From contig OY727095.1 of assembly GCA_963402885.1 (NCBI GenBank), positions 11,971,001-12,035,000 of the forward strand: 64,000 nucleotides of DNA, read 5' to 3'. This stretch comes from Antedon bifida. Taxonomy: Eukaryota; Echinodermata; Crinoidea; Comatulida; Antedonidae. How positions within the stretch are numbered: position 1 is the first letter of the stretch; each line of letters starts with the position of its first letter. The position numbers and the translations under genes are program-made. The notes under the pieces are model-generated. The model was not told where the DNA came from. It did not search any database and was given only the letters and a program-made list of their open reading frames with translations. Shown here piece by piece: positions 47,801-57,928 of this stretch.

Positions 47801-50800
47801 AATAATTATAGTTCTATTGACATAGATAGAGAGATGAAGTATAAAATACATTTAACTTGCAATATTTGTATAAGAACCAGGATGTTCACAATGAAAATAT
47901 TTGCCTAGTGTTTAATTTATCTGTACAGATAACAATTGACATGATATTTGATAAGAAGATAAATATTAATAACATCACGCTTTACTTGTTATATGATGAT
48001 GATGATGAGGATGAGGTAGGAGTTGCTGGGATAGATTCAGTTCTTTCATTTTCTCTTCTTCTTTCCTTTTTGTCATCAACTTCTTTGTTTTTATCTTGAA
48101 GTTTCTTAGCATCGTGTATCTAATAAAGAAATAAATTAATACTGTATGACAAAACTTAAAATTTGGTGTAAATTTAGGGTGGAAGTAGTATAATCATCCT
48201 TTATTTCAAATAAAAAACATAAGAATGTAACAAACATCCTAGGTCACAGCTTGGAGGACCAAGCATATGCAGGGCAAAACAAGACAAAAAATACAAAAAA
48301 AAGCTAATAGTATAAAACACATCCAAAAGGCATAACAATACATTCAGATTGCTATAAAAATAATTACAATTATATTATTAGGGAACAAATTTCCCACGTC
48401 AGTTTAAAGCAGGTATTTCATATGGTATAATTTATTTTACTCAAGTCAAATTGTATTAATAATGGATCTTGCACCTAAAATTAGCCTAAATGAGGGGATG
48501 GGATTATACTTGAACACAAAAAATAGACTTTTGTGGGTTTGCTTCACTTTTATTTGATCTAGCATTATTAATGCTTTTCGACTGATCGATTATTGAGGTC
48601 ATCATTTGTTTTTTTTTTATTGTTCATTTACTATATTGTATAAAAGTATGAAAATACCGTAATAAAATAAATTTTTAAAAGAGAGGTCATCAAACTATTC
48701 ACAAAAGATCTACTCAAACTTATACAGTAGCAGAAACAGAGCGGGGGGAGGGGGGAGTATGGGAGGGGGGGGTCTAATGAGCTCTCTCCTCAAAACATAC
48801 CAGCCAAATAAGCCTATTGTTTTATGTGTTATTAAATGATATTATATTCACATTAACATATTAAAGGATTTCATTTTCTAATACTGCAATCATTTTGTTT
48901 TCTAATCCTCAGTTCAATCATCTCATGATTTATATCTTTGAAACCAGTATGCTTTCATTGTTGTATAGCCTAATACATACAGTGTCATACAGTACAGCAC
49001 AAAAGAATATTCAATATAATAGTGTTTTTCAGTTGTTATTAAAGAATAAAAGATTATGACCTCATTTAAAGTGAAGGTTTTTTTTTCTTGTTTATATCAG
49101 CCATCATCATATTTATTGTTTGTTTTCCTGGAGGTTCAGACTTAAAGCCATTATGGCTTATGGAAATCTCCATGCACAGTGAAATTTTATTATTAAATAT
49201 TTATCATCACAAATGTATATTTATTATATGTTGTGTGAAATAAACTAAACTGAAACCTCAATATAAGCATAGAGCTGATATCAGCAGGTGTACAGCATAT
49301 GTGAAAAAACTGTACCAAACAGCTTCATTAAGTTTACCCTCTATATTTCCCAATCAGGTTCAAATATACTGTAATGTGTAATGTAGAGCTCTTCCACACC
49401 TGCTCAGGTTCAGCTCCAGTTCGCGTCAGATTAGCATTTGCCACTTTTCGTTTTGACGACACACCGCAAGGTTATGCGCATATCAAGTATAAAGATCGGC
49501 GTGGATCGTCATGAAACGAAACATTGGGATGCTATTTTATGTGCAGAAGCCGGAATCTGAGAAGGCATTAAAGACCCTATAATGGTTTTTATATCGAGGG
49601 CAAAGACAATAAAGATAGCAAAAGACCTGCACAATAAAGTTGATCATTTCTCAACATTTCTATTTAAAAGTTAAAACAATGTTTACATGTTATGAGTAGT
49701 GGATTTCAGTTTGAAATATTGTACACGCAAATAAATTTAAATGTATATAGATGGTAGTCTATAATTTATAATAAAAAATGAAAGAATAATTATGTTAGTG
49801 TGTCAGTATGCTTTCAGTTTTGTTTCATAATATTTACATTACATAATTATATTAAATCTACCAAATCAGTTATTGTTTCTATATGAATTATTTTTAAAAA
49901 TGATACTTTTTTTTAATACTGCGTTTATAAAAAATGTTTTCTTTAAATAAAATGTCACATCTTGTTTCATGATATCAAACAGATGGAAGAGTCAATGAAA
50001 TAATTTTAGAGAATCAGGAAACAGGTATTGCAAATGCAGTAAACAATATTTTATTTTAAGTATGGTTTTGAAAATTTAATATGGAGAGTTATTTTCAATG
50101 ATTCAATGACAGATCCAAATTTAACCTTTACAAAATACATGTTTCAAATTTAGCATAGTCTCATAAGTAAATAATAATTCTTGGATTTTAATATCATAGT
50201 CAAAATATAAATTACAAAGGTTTTTGTACATAGGACTGAAATATTAAATATTTTTTCTTTTTGACTGTTTAAATAAGTCTGTAGAATTTGTGCTGCTTGA
50301 TGTTTTGTAATTGTGAACCATTATTAACTTTTTATATCCAGGATATTGTATATACTGTACACTGTATGACTATATTTTGTAAACATTTTGTATGGGTCGA
50401 ACCTCTTGTTACGAGTGTGTTCCTCCGTTTTAAGAGAGAGTAACCAATAAATATTATTCATATTCTATGTATTGTATAAGGAAATCATCAGGAAATTCAT
50501 AATATGAAACGTAACTTTTCAGACATAACTTATAATACGACGGAGCTTGATTTACTGCGTTATCAGGGTATTACAGATTCTCAACTCAATTATGATTTTT
50601 TGCCGGTCAGTCAAACAACTCACTAACATTAATTTAAATGACATGTGACCCCATGATTATGACTTAATGTACTGTACTATAGTTAATATTCGTATTCTGC
50701 ATAATGTTACAGACTGTTCAATTTAGGTATGTTGTTTGACGACCCTGTCCATCCAGCCTGGTTAAAAAATTCCTTCAATTTAATTCTCAGTTGTAAATTA

Positions 50801-52964
50801 AAATATCAATTGATGTGAACAAATTACGGTCAGGAAAAAGACATTTTTGCCAGCAAGATCTAATATGTTATCTGTACACTTTCCAGATTTATTTGATATT
50901 CCTGTGGACATAATCTACAATTATTTACATTAGATATGATGAACATGCCTGACACCCACATACTATAAAAACATCTGCTGATAAGGTTCATTAAAATACA
51001 GTACACTTTCATTCAAATTTAATTATAAAAAAATTATAAATTCATACAAATTATTACTAATTAGTATTATTGTAACACTCATTAAACTGTTAATTACTTA
51101 TTGTTGTGTTAATTAATCCATTTTACATGGCCACTGGGCCACTGAAATTGTGTTCTGTAACCACAGTCATACCCAGATGGAATTGTAGGACAGGTACCCA
51201 GTTTTTCAACTCCCCGCCCTTGTTACAGTACCCATCTCTGTAAACTGAATTATTATGCACAGTGGAAAATTAATGTAACAGGTGTGTTTATACAATGTGT
51301 ACTTAAGAGGTACTTACTGTATTAGAATACTTTAGTACTAAACAAATTTCAAAGGGTAGTGATTGTTTGAAGTAAACTCTAGTAGTTTTGTGTTCATTTG
51401 ACCAAATATAATTAAGGCAGCCTGCACCTCAACTGGTATGGGAGTGGGACAGACACAGGAAGTAATTAAGTGTTAACCAGCAACATTTTTTACATGATCA
51501 ACATTTACTTTTAAGCACCCTGGATCCAGGACAGACAACTTTATGGGAACTCCTTTTATTATATAATTTTAGTTTAAATTTTAAAATGAATTATAATATT
51601 TATTTATTATACTATTATAATTTTTTTAATGTTCATTTTATTTTTAGATTTTATTTGTTATCCTCGAAAAATTGATGAATGCATTTAAAAATGCTGCAGC
51701 TGGATGAATAGCTATATTAGACAGAAGTCAAATATGTGGCAGCATGGTTTCCAATGCATTAGAAACCAATACATTAAATCAAGTGCATTAATTAAGTATG
51801 TCACAAACAATCAAATCATACATATGTTAAATTGGTAAATTAGGGATGTAACTATAAAAAAAGTTTTTGAATGCAAAGTTGTTGAAAAATACAATATTTA
51901 TTCGCCCCGGGGCATTTTTTGTTCAGGTGGGTTTTTTTGGGATGTTGATTCGAGGGAGGCATTTATTTTTTTTAAATATGGTAACATGTATAATCAAATA
52001 AATACCTCTCCTAGATATGAAAAAATACAACATAATTAACATCGAGAAGTGATAAAATACAGTAATATTGTATCAAAATACTTGGTAAATTGTAGATCAT
52101 GTTAATCAATGAATTCTACTACAAATAGAAATGGTGGGGGTTCGGGGAGTTTATTCAAATAAATACGGTACTTAAATATTGAACCTCCTCCCCACCCATA
52201 ATTAATGGACTTGCTTACCGTTGGGAGAATATGTGCTTTACTTTGTTTTGTCTCATGTCCATGGTCATCACTAGTTTTTTGTCTTGCATGATCTGAACAT
52301 AGTGACAGACTGAATAAGAGGCTGAAATGAGAAAAATTTGGTTAAAAAAGGAAAGAGAACAGTAAGTATACACAGATAGAACAATTACTAATCAAACAAA
52401 CCATGTCTGAAATTGTCATTTTCAAATTTAAGCGTGGCTTAATGTCGACCTCCCCACAACTCAACTCAGTTGGAGTAAGGGCTCCAAGCAACTGAACGCT
52501 ACTGAAGTAACAACAAATATGTTGATGTGCTGTATGTGTAGTTGTGTTGTATTGAGTTGAACTTTTTCAGGAAATGAACGCAACCCAAAACCTAGAATCG
52601 TATCGTGTGCAGTAAAATAACCGCGACCAGTTCAATCATATTCGCATGCTTCATGATATTCAACAATATATTAATAAAATGGACTGCTTAGCTAGGCCGA
52701 CCTCTGCTCACTGAGTGAGACTCTAGCCTATATACTGTAGGCTAGCCTAGCTTAACTCATAACTAGCCTGGGATACTAGGCCTAGGCCTAGACTAGGTTT
52801 AGGTCTAAAAGCCTAGCTACCTGAATCTACCTAACCTAACCTTTAGGCCTGGGCCTAGGCTAGCTAGGCCTACTAGCTAGCTAAACAAAAAATAGAAGGA
52901 AATACCTTGATATGAGAAAAACAAACAGCAATATAGTTGTTCTATGTAATTTCTTTTTCGCCAT
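35869..52964 (-). CDS. SUCO: SUCO orthologue (SUN domain-containing ossification factor)
   Basis: ER membrane protein, homologue of yeast Slp1, which protects soluble proteins in the ER with Emp65/TAPT1. Exons, 5' to 3': 52906-52964, 52219-52321, 47986-48119, 47432-47524, 45936-47083, 44710-44896, 43288-43395, 42506-42670, 42026-42096, 41509-41616, 41335-41430, 40778-40853, 39186-40451, 38552-38639, 37878-37982, 37438-37663, 36680-36741, 35869-36177. Phases chain, giving about 1,467 aa (human about 1,254). The first two exons make a signal peptide, [10 protein letters not shown] then [17 protein letters not shown]. Then follow a long acidic lumenal region, [10 protein letters not shown], the SUN domain, a coiled coil ([17 protein letters not shown]), a membrane segment ([17 protein letters not shown]) and a basic tail. 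Exon 41335's donor was chosen by phase among overlapping GT sites. Candidate AATAAA at 35584-35589. Confidence 0.95.
36210..36492. repeat. TGATGATTGT simple-repeat tract
   Basis: About 280 bp built from TGATGAT, TGTTGAT and TTATGAT words, in a SUCO intron beside the last coding exon. The chance TGATGA words are not snoRNA boxes: no guides or D boxes accompany them. Confidence 0.92.
36994..37170. mobile_element. Foldback MITE family 1, copy 5
   Basis: Begins with two adjacent partial ends (AAGCTCTGTCTACACTATC twice, near 36994 and 37014) and ends GATAGTGTAGACAGAGCTTT. A further partial end, AAGCTCTGTCTATACTATC, lies at about 36905. In a SUCO intron. Confidence 0.82.
37438..37663 (-). CDS. SUCO: SUCO transmembrane exon
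   Basis: Sub-feature. Codes the single C-terminal membrane span [17 protein letters not shown] followed at once by basic RSRRQ, so the tail is cytosolic if the signal peptide places the N-terminus in the ER lumen. Confidence 0.88.
42026..44896 (-). CDS. SUCO: SUCO SUN-domain exons
   Basis: Sub-feature. Exons 44710-44896, 43288-43395, 42506-42670 and 42026-42096 code [91 protein letters not shown] and [11 protein letters not shown]. These align block for block with remembered human SUCO. The acceptor of exon 43288 is at 43395, which gives the required [11 protein letters not shown] join. Confidence 0.95.
42248..42428. mobile_element. MITE family 3, intact copy
   Basis: GGCCAATTTACACAGACAAG at the left is the exact inverse of CTTGTCTGTGTAAATTGGCC at the right, flanked by TAA-type bases. 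The interior includes ACCGCCTGTCCGCTCCATCC. In a SUCO intron. A relic is at 19362-19480. Confidence 0.9.
43086..43222. mobile_element. Foldback MITE family 1, copy 6
   Basis: AAGCTCTGTTTACACTATC at the left, truncated right arm ending AGTAGACAAAGCTT. The internal AAATATGGTAGTG appears twice. In a SUCO intron. Confidence 0.82.
43941..44084. mobile_element. Foldback MITE family 1, copy 7
   Basis: TTAAAGCTCTGTCTATACTATC at the left and AGAGTAGACAAAGCTTTAG at the right, slightly shortened in the middle. In a SUCO intron, 0.7 kb from copy 6. Confidence 0.83.
44180..44633 (+). repeat. Interspersed repeat, copy A (inverted partner at 51.9 kb)
   Basis: Carries TAGTAGAATTCATTGATTGA, CATGATCTACAATTTACCAA, TTTTATCACTTCTCGAT and TTTTTTCATATCTAGG in this order. 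The reverse complement of 51890-52172 has the same blocks in the same order. Both ends are CGGTATTTATT-like. In a SUCO intron. Confidence 0.8.
45936..47083 (-). CDS. SUCO: SUCO repeat-expanded acidic exon
   Basis: Sub-feature, 382 codons. The first half, about 46500-47030, contains roughly 11-13 tandem units of 13-17 residues around [14 protein letters not shown] or [13 protein letters not shown]. The second half is Glu/Lys-rich and ends at the conserved PSFDEWK. The repeat accounts for much of the extra length over human SUCO. Plus-strand open frames here are shadows. Confidence 0.93.
48120..52218. other. SUCO intron 2 (4.1 kb)
   Basis: Largest SUCO intron. It holds repeat copy B at its 5' end and a LINE-like 3' tail at about 49070-49260. 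A poly-G/GGGGGAG patch sits near 48745-48770, and a G+C-richer patch of unknown nature at about 49385-49575. No exon-like open frame with splice sites was found. Confidence 0.6.
51890..52172 (-). repeat. Interspersed repeat, copy B (inverted partner of 44.2 kb)
   Basis: Reverse-complement relative of 44180-44633, ending with CAAATAAATACGGTA. It lies in the large SUCO intron 2, about 45 bp from exon 52219-52321. Confidence 0.8.
52690..52895. repeat. AGGCCTA motif cluster in SUCO intron 1
   Basis: Dense GGCCTAGGCCTAG, TAGCTAGGCC and CCTAACC motifs directly 3' of the first SUCO exon (52906-52964). Confidence 0.7.
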
Positions 52965-54464
52965 AATTAATTTACATCTTTCTGTCCCTTAGGCCAGAGG
53001 CTTACAGTTTAGGTGCGGGGGGCGGCGGCAACAACGGTGATAAATAGTATCAACAAAATCTTGCTTGTACTGGTTTTTGGGAGAGCGAGCATGTGTAATA
53101 TTATAGCTTGCCGTGTTTTGTTTTTGTTGATGCGGCCGAGATGACGTGTATTAAATCATACAGAGAGAAAGAAAGGAAAGTGAGCCATCTATTTTTCAGG
53201 ATTTATTTCTTTTCTTTTAACTTTTTCAACATTTTCAAAATCTTGAATAATTATTATTATTAATACAAAATGCAGTACCGAGTACTACTAAGAGTGTCCA
53301 GTTTTTGCACGTAATGTCATTTCTTTTAATTTAATGTATTTAATGTAAGTTTAATGATTAATTTTTAAAATTATTAAAATAACCATTTTTAAAATTAAAA
53401 TCTATACCTAAATGAACAATGACAGAATGCTTTTATATCATTTCCATATAGTTTTTCCTCCGTGACCGTAGACAAATTAGGCTCCAATGAGATGAATAGG
53501 AACAATTGTTTTAATAAAATAAGTAATAAATAATGTTACCTATAAACTACACACTACAAAACATGTGTTTCAATAATAAAGAAATATTATGTATTATTAG
53601 ATCGAAATCAACCAGTTATTATAAACAGGGAAGAGACGATTAAATTTAACTAACGTACCCGGTTAAAAGCATTTATCTATCTGTATAAAAGACATCTGCA
53701 TATTTCTTTTGTGATTAAATTGAGCTACGAGTTTGTATAATAATAGAATAACCTATAGTCTTTGTGTCATTGATACTAATATACCAGCAAACAACGTTCC
53801 AGATTCCTTCCAGGAAAAACTTAGGAATTTCCTTACTAAGCTTCTTGATAAGAAGGTAAGTGTCTATCGTATGTACAGCCATCTCTGCAATGCTGTCTTA
53901 TTTTAGCTTTTGGGTTTTTTTTAAATATTTTGAAAAACATTATAATAAAGATGTATATCATAGGACGGCTGTTTCAGAGAGCATCAATATTTAAGCACAA
54001 ACACCATGTTGTAAATTGGTTGATTTATTGATTTTTGTTCACAATGGATACGTTTGGTTTGAAACCACACTTTCTGAAATGTTGACATTGAGATGTTTTT
54101 GCCATGTCTAGACTAAATAACGAAATGGTCGTTAGAATGAAACTAGACGTAAACCTTTCTACTATTATTGTTTTATTTATTGGTATATATTCAATCTCTA
54201 ACGGAATATCTTGTTAAAAACGAATAAAAGTATTTGACGTTTGCAATAAAAATGATTTTGATGTAAAATTGTTCAGAAAATACTTACTTCGATGTATTTC
54301 ACATAAAAAAATACATTTCACTGCCATCATAGACTTTAAATGTTGTCTGTCTACTTTTTGTAGGCCTAAGTAAAACGTTAGGCCAGTCATAATATTATGT
54401 TACCTTTAAAAAATCAAAAAAACAAATAAAAACAAAAAAAACAAAAAAAAAACAGAGCTTTAAG

Positions 54465-55090
54465 CATTATTCTCAAACTTCATCCTATGTCACACCTCTC
54501 TGATGATCACTTTAGACTAGCCCATACCATTCCTCTTCAGAAAAGACTCCACTACCAACTTGGTTGTCTTACTTTCAAAACCCTAAATCTTCTTGCTCCT
54601 CAAGGCTTATGCCATCTCCTCACTAAAATTATTGCCAATGGGAGGATGACTACTCGTCAAATCTCAAAGGGAAATCTTCACATTCCTAAACCCTCTCTTG
54701 AAATTTTCAAACTCTCCTTCAGCTACAAGGCCCCTCATTTCTATAATGATCTTCCTCTATCTATCCGCAATTCCTTATCCTTTTCCTCTTTCAAAACTAG
54801 ACTTATGACTTTTCTCAAAACTATGTAATCCTTTTCCAGATTTTAAATTGTAAAATTGTAGATCTAAATATTTATATATTTTTGCCTAATTTAACATATC
54901 AGTTATTTTCTATATTTCAAATTTTCTTATTCAGATTTTTAGTCTTATGTAATTAATTTTTATTTTTTGGTTTTCTTTTACTTTTCTGTTTTTGTTGTAT
55001 TTTGTGTATTGTATCTGTTCTGAGGGTCCCAAATGATCAGCAAATGCTCATTAAATATGGTTAAAATAAAAAAAAAATAAAAAAATAACT
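54465..55090 (+). mobile_element. 5'-truncated LINE, 3' end with RT C-terminus
   Basis: The open frame 54487-54828 codes about 113 aa. RLHYQLGCLTFKTLNLLAP, FSYKAPHFYNDLP and SFSSFKTRLMTFLK match the C-terminal pattern of CR1/L2-type reverse transcriptase proteins. It is followed by about 210 bp of 3' UTR and a tail of ATAAAA repeats ending near 55090. The rest of the element is absent, so it is a dead copy. It lies between SUCO and the next gene. Confidence 0.8.
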
Positions 55091-55828
55091 TCTTGTACTC
55101 AACATTGTGAAACATTTTTTGGCGCTAAATTTTGTTTGGCAGACAAGTTATTATGTAGAATTTTTTGGTGATATGATCACACCGAATATTTGGTTAGTCT
55201 TCAGCTTAGCTAATAATTTAAATTACTCAATGCTGACAGCCGTGCAGTAAAATAATTCCTCATTTTTAATGCATGGTCTTGACAAAACTCCATACACAAA
55301 ATAAACAATATTACTACAAGGAGACTTCTTGGCTACTGTCGGAATGTGATAAAATGCAGACATTATTATTTGTTTAATGGGATATAATATAAAATCATAG
55401 TTTTGTTTGACATTTTTTATATAGTTTGTTACTGTTCGAATCAATAACGGATTGCGTATGTGTCGTGGTGGTGGGACTACTTCCGAAGGGAACATTGTGA
55501 ATATCGACCTTTATGGAGAGTTTAATTCCAGTGAAAGAAATAAGGAATATTCAACGGCTATGCTTGCATTCATCGCTGAAGAACTGCAGTTGGAAGAGAA
55601 AATGTAAATCAAATTATTTTCAACAGAACATTTCTTTTCTTCCTTCAAAAAAATATAATAATATATAGAAAACAAAGAAGTGAGACAAAAGAATACAGTA
55701 TAATTAAAATGACGAGAAGGCAGAGAAGGATGAATGAAAGTAGGCTGCAGATTCCCGAGAAAGATACAAATCTGGTGTTGGGTCAGCCTAAAGTGAGAAA
55801 TATTGGTCCAAAGAAACAGAACACAGAT

Positions 55829-55922
55829 ATTAAAGATATATTGTCTCCCTGAACAAAAAAACAAAACAAAAATATTTAAAAACATTGTTGAATACTCCAT
55901 GTTTTGTGGGGACAATACATCT
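55829..55922. mobile_element. MITE family 2, short copy
   Basis: ATTAAAGATATATTGTCTCCC at the left and GGGGACAATACATCT at the right with only about 55 bp between, so an internal deletion derivative of the 5587 and 11396 elements. A lone end (GGGGACAATATAGCTTTAA) also occurs at about 31385. Confidence 0.75.
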
Positions 55923-56499
55923 TCTTTGTTGTGGTGATGAAACGAATGGTGATGGTGGTGGTTTTGGGCCTGTCTGGTGCGAAAGTTTAATGAAAACTAC
56001 GAAGAAGCCACTTCTTTGCATCATATTTGCTAAATGTTAAAGGTAAAGTATACGGTGATGGTGACATAATATTCAATTCTATACTGTTTTTCTCCACAGG
56101 ATTGCTTTGGTAATCCACAACATTCCTGCAACTCATCACTTTACGGTAGACATGCTGGAGTGACGTGTGAACTAATCCTGATTCGGAGTTTTCAACAAGT
56201 TAACACAGTTTACCAGACTGCATGTCATTAAGTTGTCTATGGCACATTATAAACAACATCTCCATTTGCTGGGAACATTGCATAAAGTTCACTTCCAAAG
56301 TGTTCGCGGACTCTCAAAAACAGGTAGGGTCTCGAAAAGCTAAACATTCGCTCACCCGTCTATGTAAGTTTTTATGGGGATCTCTTTGTCTCCAACCTCG
56401 TCAAAAGAAAACCCCAATATATATTTCTTACAATTATACCTATTAATAGAACAAGGCCAACAGCCATTAAGTCGCGTGCTACAATGCATAGTGATACCG

Positions 56500-56555
56500 G
56501 ACCGACAGACAGACCGACAGACAGACCGACAGACAGCCCGACCGACCGACATAGT
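56500..56555. repeat. GACC/GACA microsatellite
   Basis: GACCGACAGACA-type repeat of about 55 bp in intergenic DNA. It opens spurious Ser/Val/Gly-rich frames on the minus strand. Confidence 0.9.
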
Positions 56556-57596
56556 GAACTGTAGACTCGCGTCCACGCGACTAAAAAGTAAAGTAACTGA
56601 AATAAACGCAAAATGTTTTCCAAGGTTTATTCATATACCACTATCTTATAATACATATGTATGTTAGTAGTCTTTATTCATATTCATCTGCCATTATAAT
56701 AATATAATTTTCGTAAACAGTAACATCCCTATTTAGGCCAGAGTTCACAAACACTATTAAATCAGAAAAGGCCTCCGGTCCCATTTTATAATCATAAATC
56801 ATATCCATTTCTTTTATTATTTAATAATTTTTAGAAAATATACTCCACCTATGATAATGTTCGGAAGGTGGATTTTGAGTATTTTGAAAGATTATAGTCC
56901 CCCGTATATAATCATTGTTTAAGCAACACATTAAAGATAAATTAACCAAGAAGTCGGCAGAATAAGGCACTGATGTTAAGCACACGATGCCATTTATGAG
57001 CAATATCTTGATGATGGATGGTGCCTGAAATTGTGTTAATCTTTCAAATATGTAAACAGATTAAAGGATATTTACTTCTTTATACTTTAAAACACCTATA
57101 CAGAAATGTCAAATGATATAACAATGTATAATAATGTACAAAGGAGAATGTATGGCTATCAAATTTTCATTTCTAACGTAACTACGATTAAAGTATTCGT
57201 GTTTATTTACAGTAATGTGAAAGTCCATTAAATATTATAGTTTTATATATGCCAATCACCAAGCATGATATTTAATTATGGTTAAATATAAAAACAGTTT
57301 TAAGCTTGTTTTAGATAATAACATTTTGTTGCTAGTAGTATGCGATACTATTTTGGTTACTGTAATATTTACAATTATATATTATTATCACTTTTAAACT
57401 ATTGATTACTATACTATTATTATAAAGTTTACTACATCAATTCGCCTGACACAAAGTTATTATATTAAATCATGTAAATAATGCTACTAATAGGCCAGTA
57501 TGTAATATGAGACTTATTTCAATACCAATTTGAGTCTTTATAAAAATAATTATTACATTGTGATTGGTTAGTGTTTTCACTTTTTTCGGATCTGAG

Positions 57597-57801
57597 TAAA
57601 GCTTGGTTTCCACGTGACGTAGACACCTAACGCCAGTTATGCTTGGTTCCATATAGAGACGCAATACAACGACGTAACGCAATGTAAGAGATTTGACCAA
57701 TCACAAGCGATGGATTTATTCGACTGTCGCTTGTCATTGGTCAACTCGTTTGTGTTGCGTTTATATCCTTGCGTTGCGTCCTAGTGGGAACCAAGCTTTA
57801 G
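57597..57801. mobile_element. Foldback element (MITE family 4)
   Basis: TAAAGCTTGGTTTCCAC at the left is matched by GTGGGAACCAAGCTTTA at the right. The internal arms GACCAATCACAAGCGA and TCGCTTGTCATTGGTCAA also pair, so almost the whole element folds back. It is markedly richer in CG than the surroundings. Just beyond the 3' end of the next gene. Confidence 0.82.
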
Positions 57802-57928
57802 TTGACAAATCACGAAAGTTCGTGCACTTACGTCGAAGTGGGAACAAATCATCACTTCTACATAGAGAATGTAGATCTGTTGTTTTTTTTTACCAAATTG
57901 AATTTTACCAGAATTAAGAGGACATTCT

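Larger units (their letters stand above)
55090..57596. other. Intergenic, no gene seen
   Basis: AT-rich stretch between the LINE remnant and the last gene. Apart from the short MITE at 55829 and the microsatellite at 56500, I see no conserved protein-like frame. Confidence 0.5.

Noticed and set aside
54487..54828. Treating the 113-aa frame as a host gene
   Set aside because: It matches the C-terminal pattern of LINE reverse transcriptases and is followed by an A-rich tail, so it is a transposon remnant.
56352..56623. Minus-strand frames with repeated SVGLSVG and SVCR words
   Set aside because: Products of the GACC/GACA microsatellite at 56500-56555.
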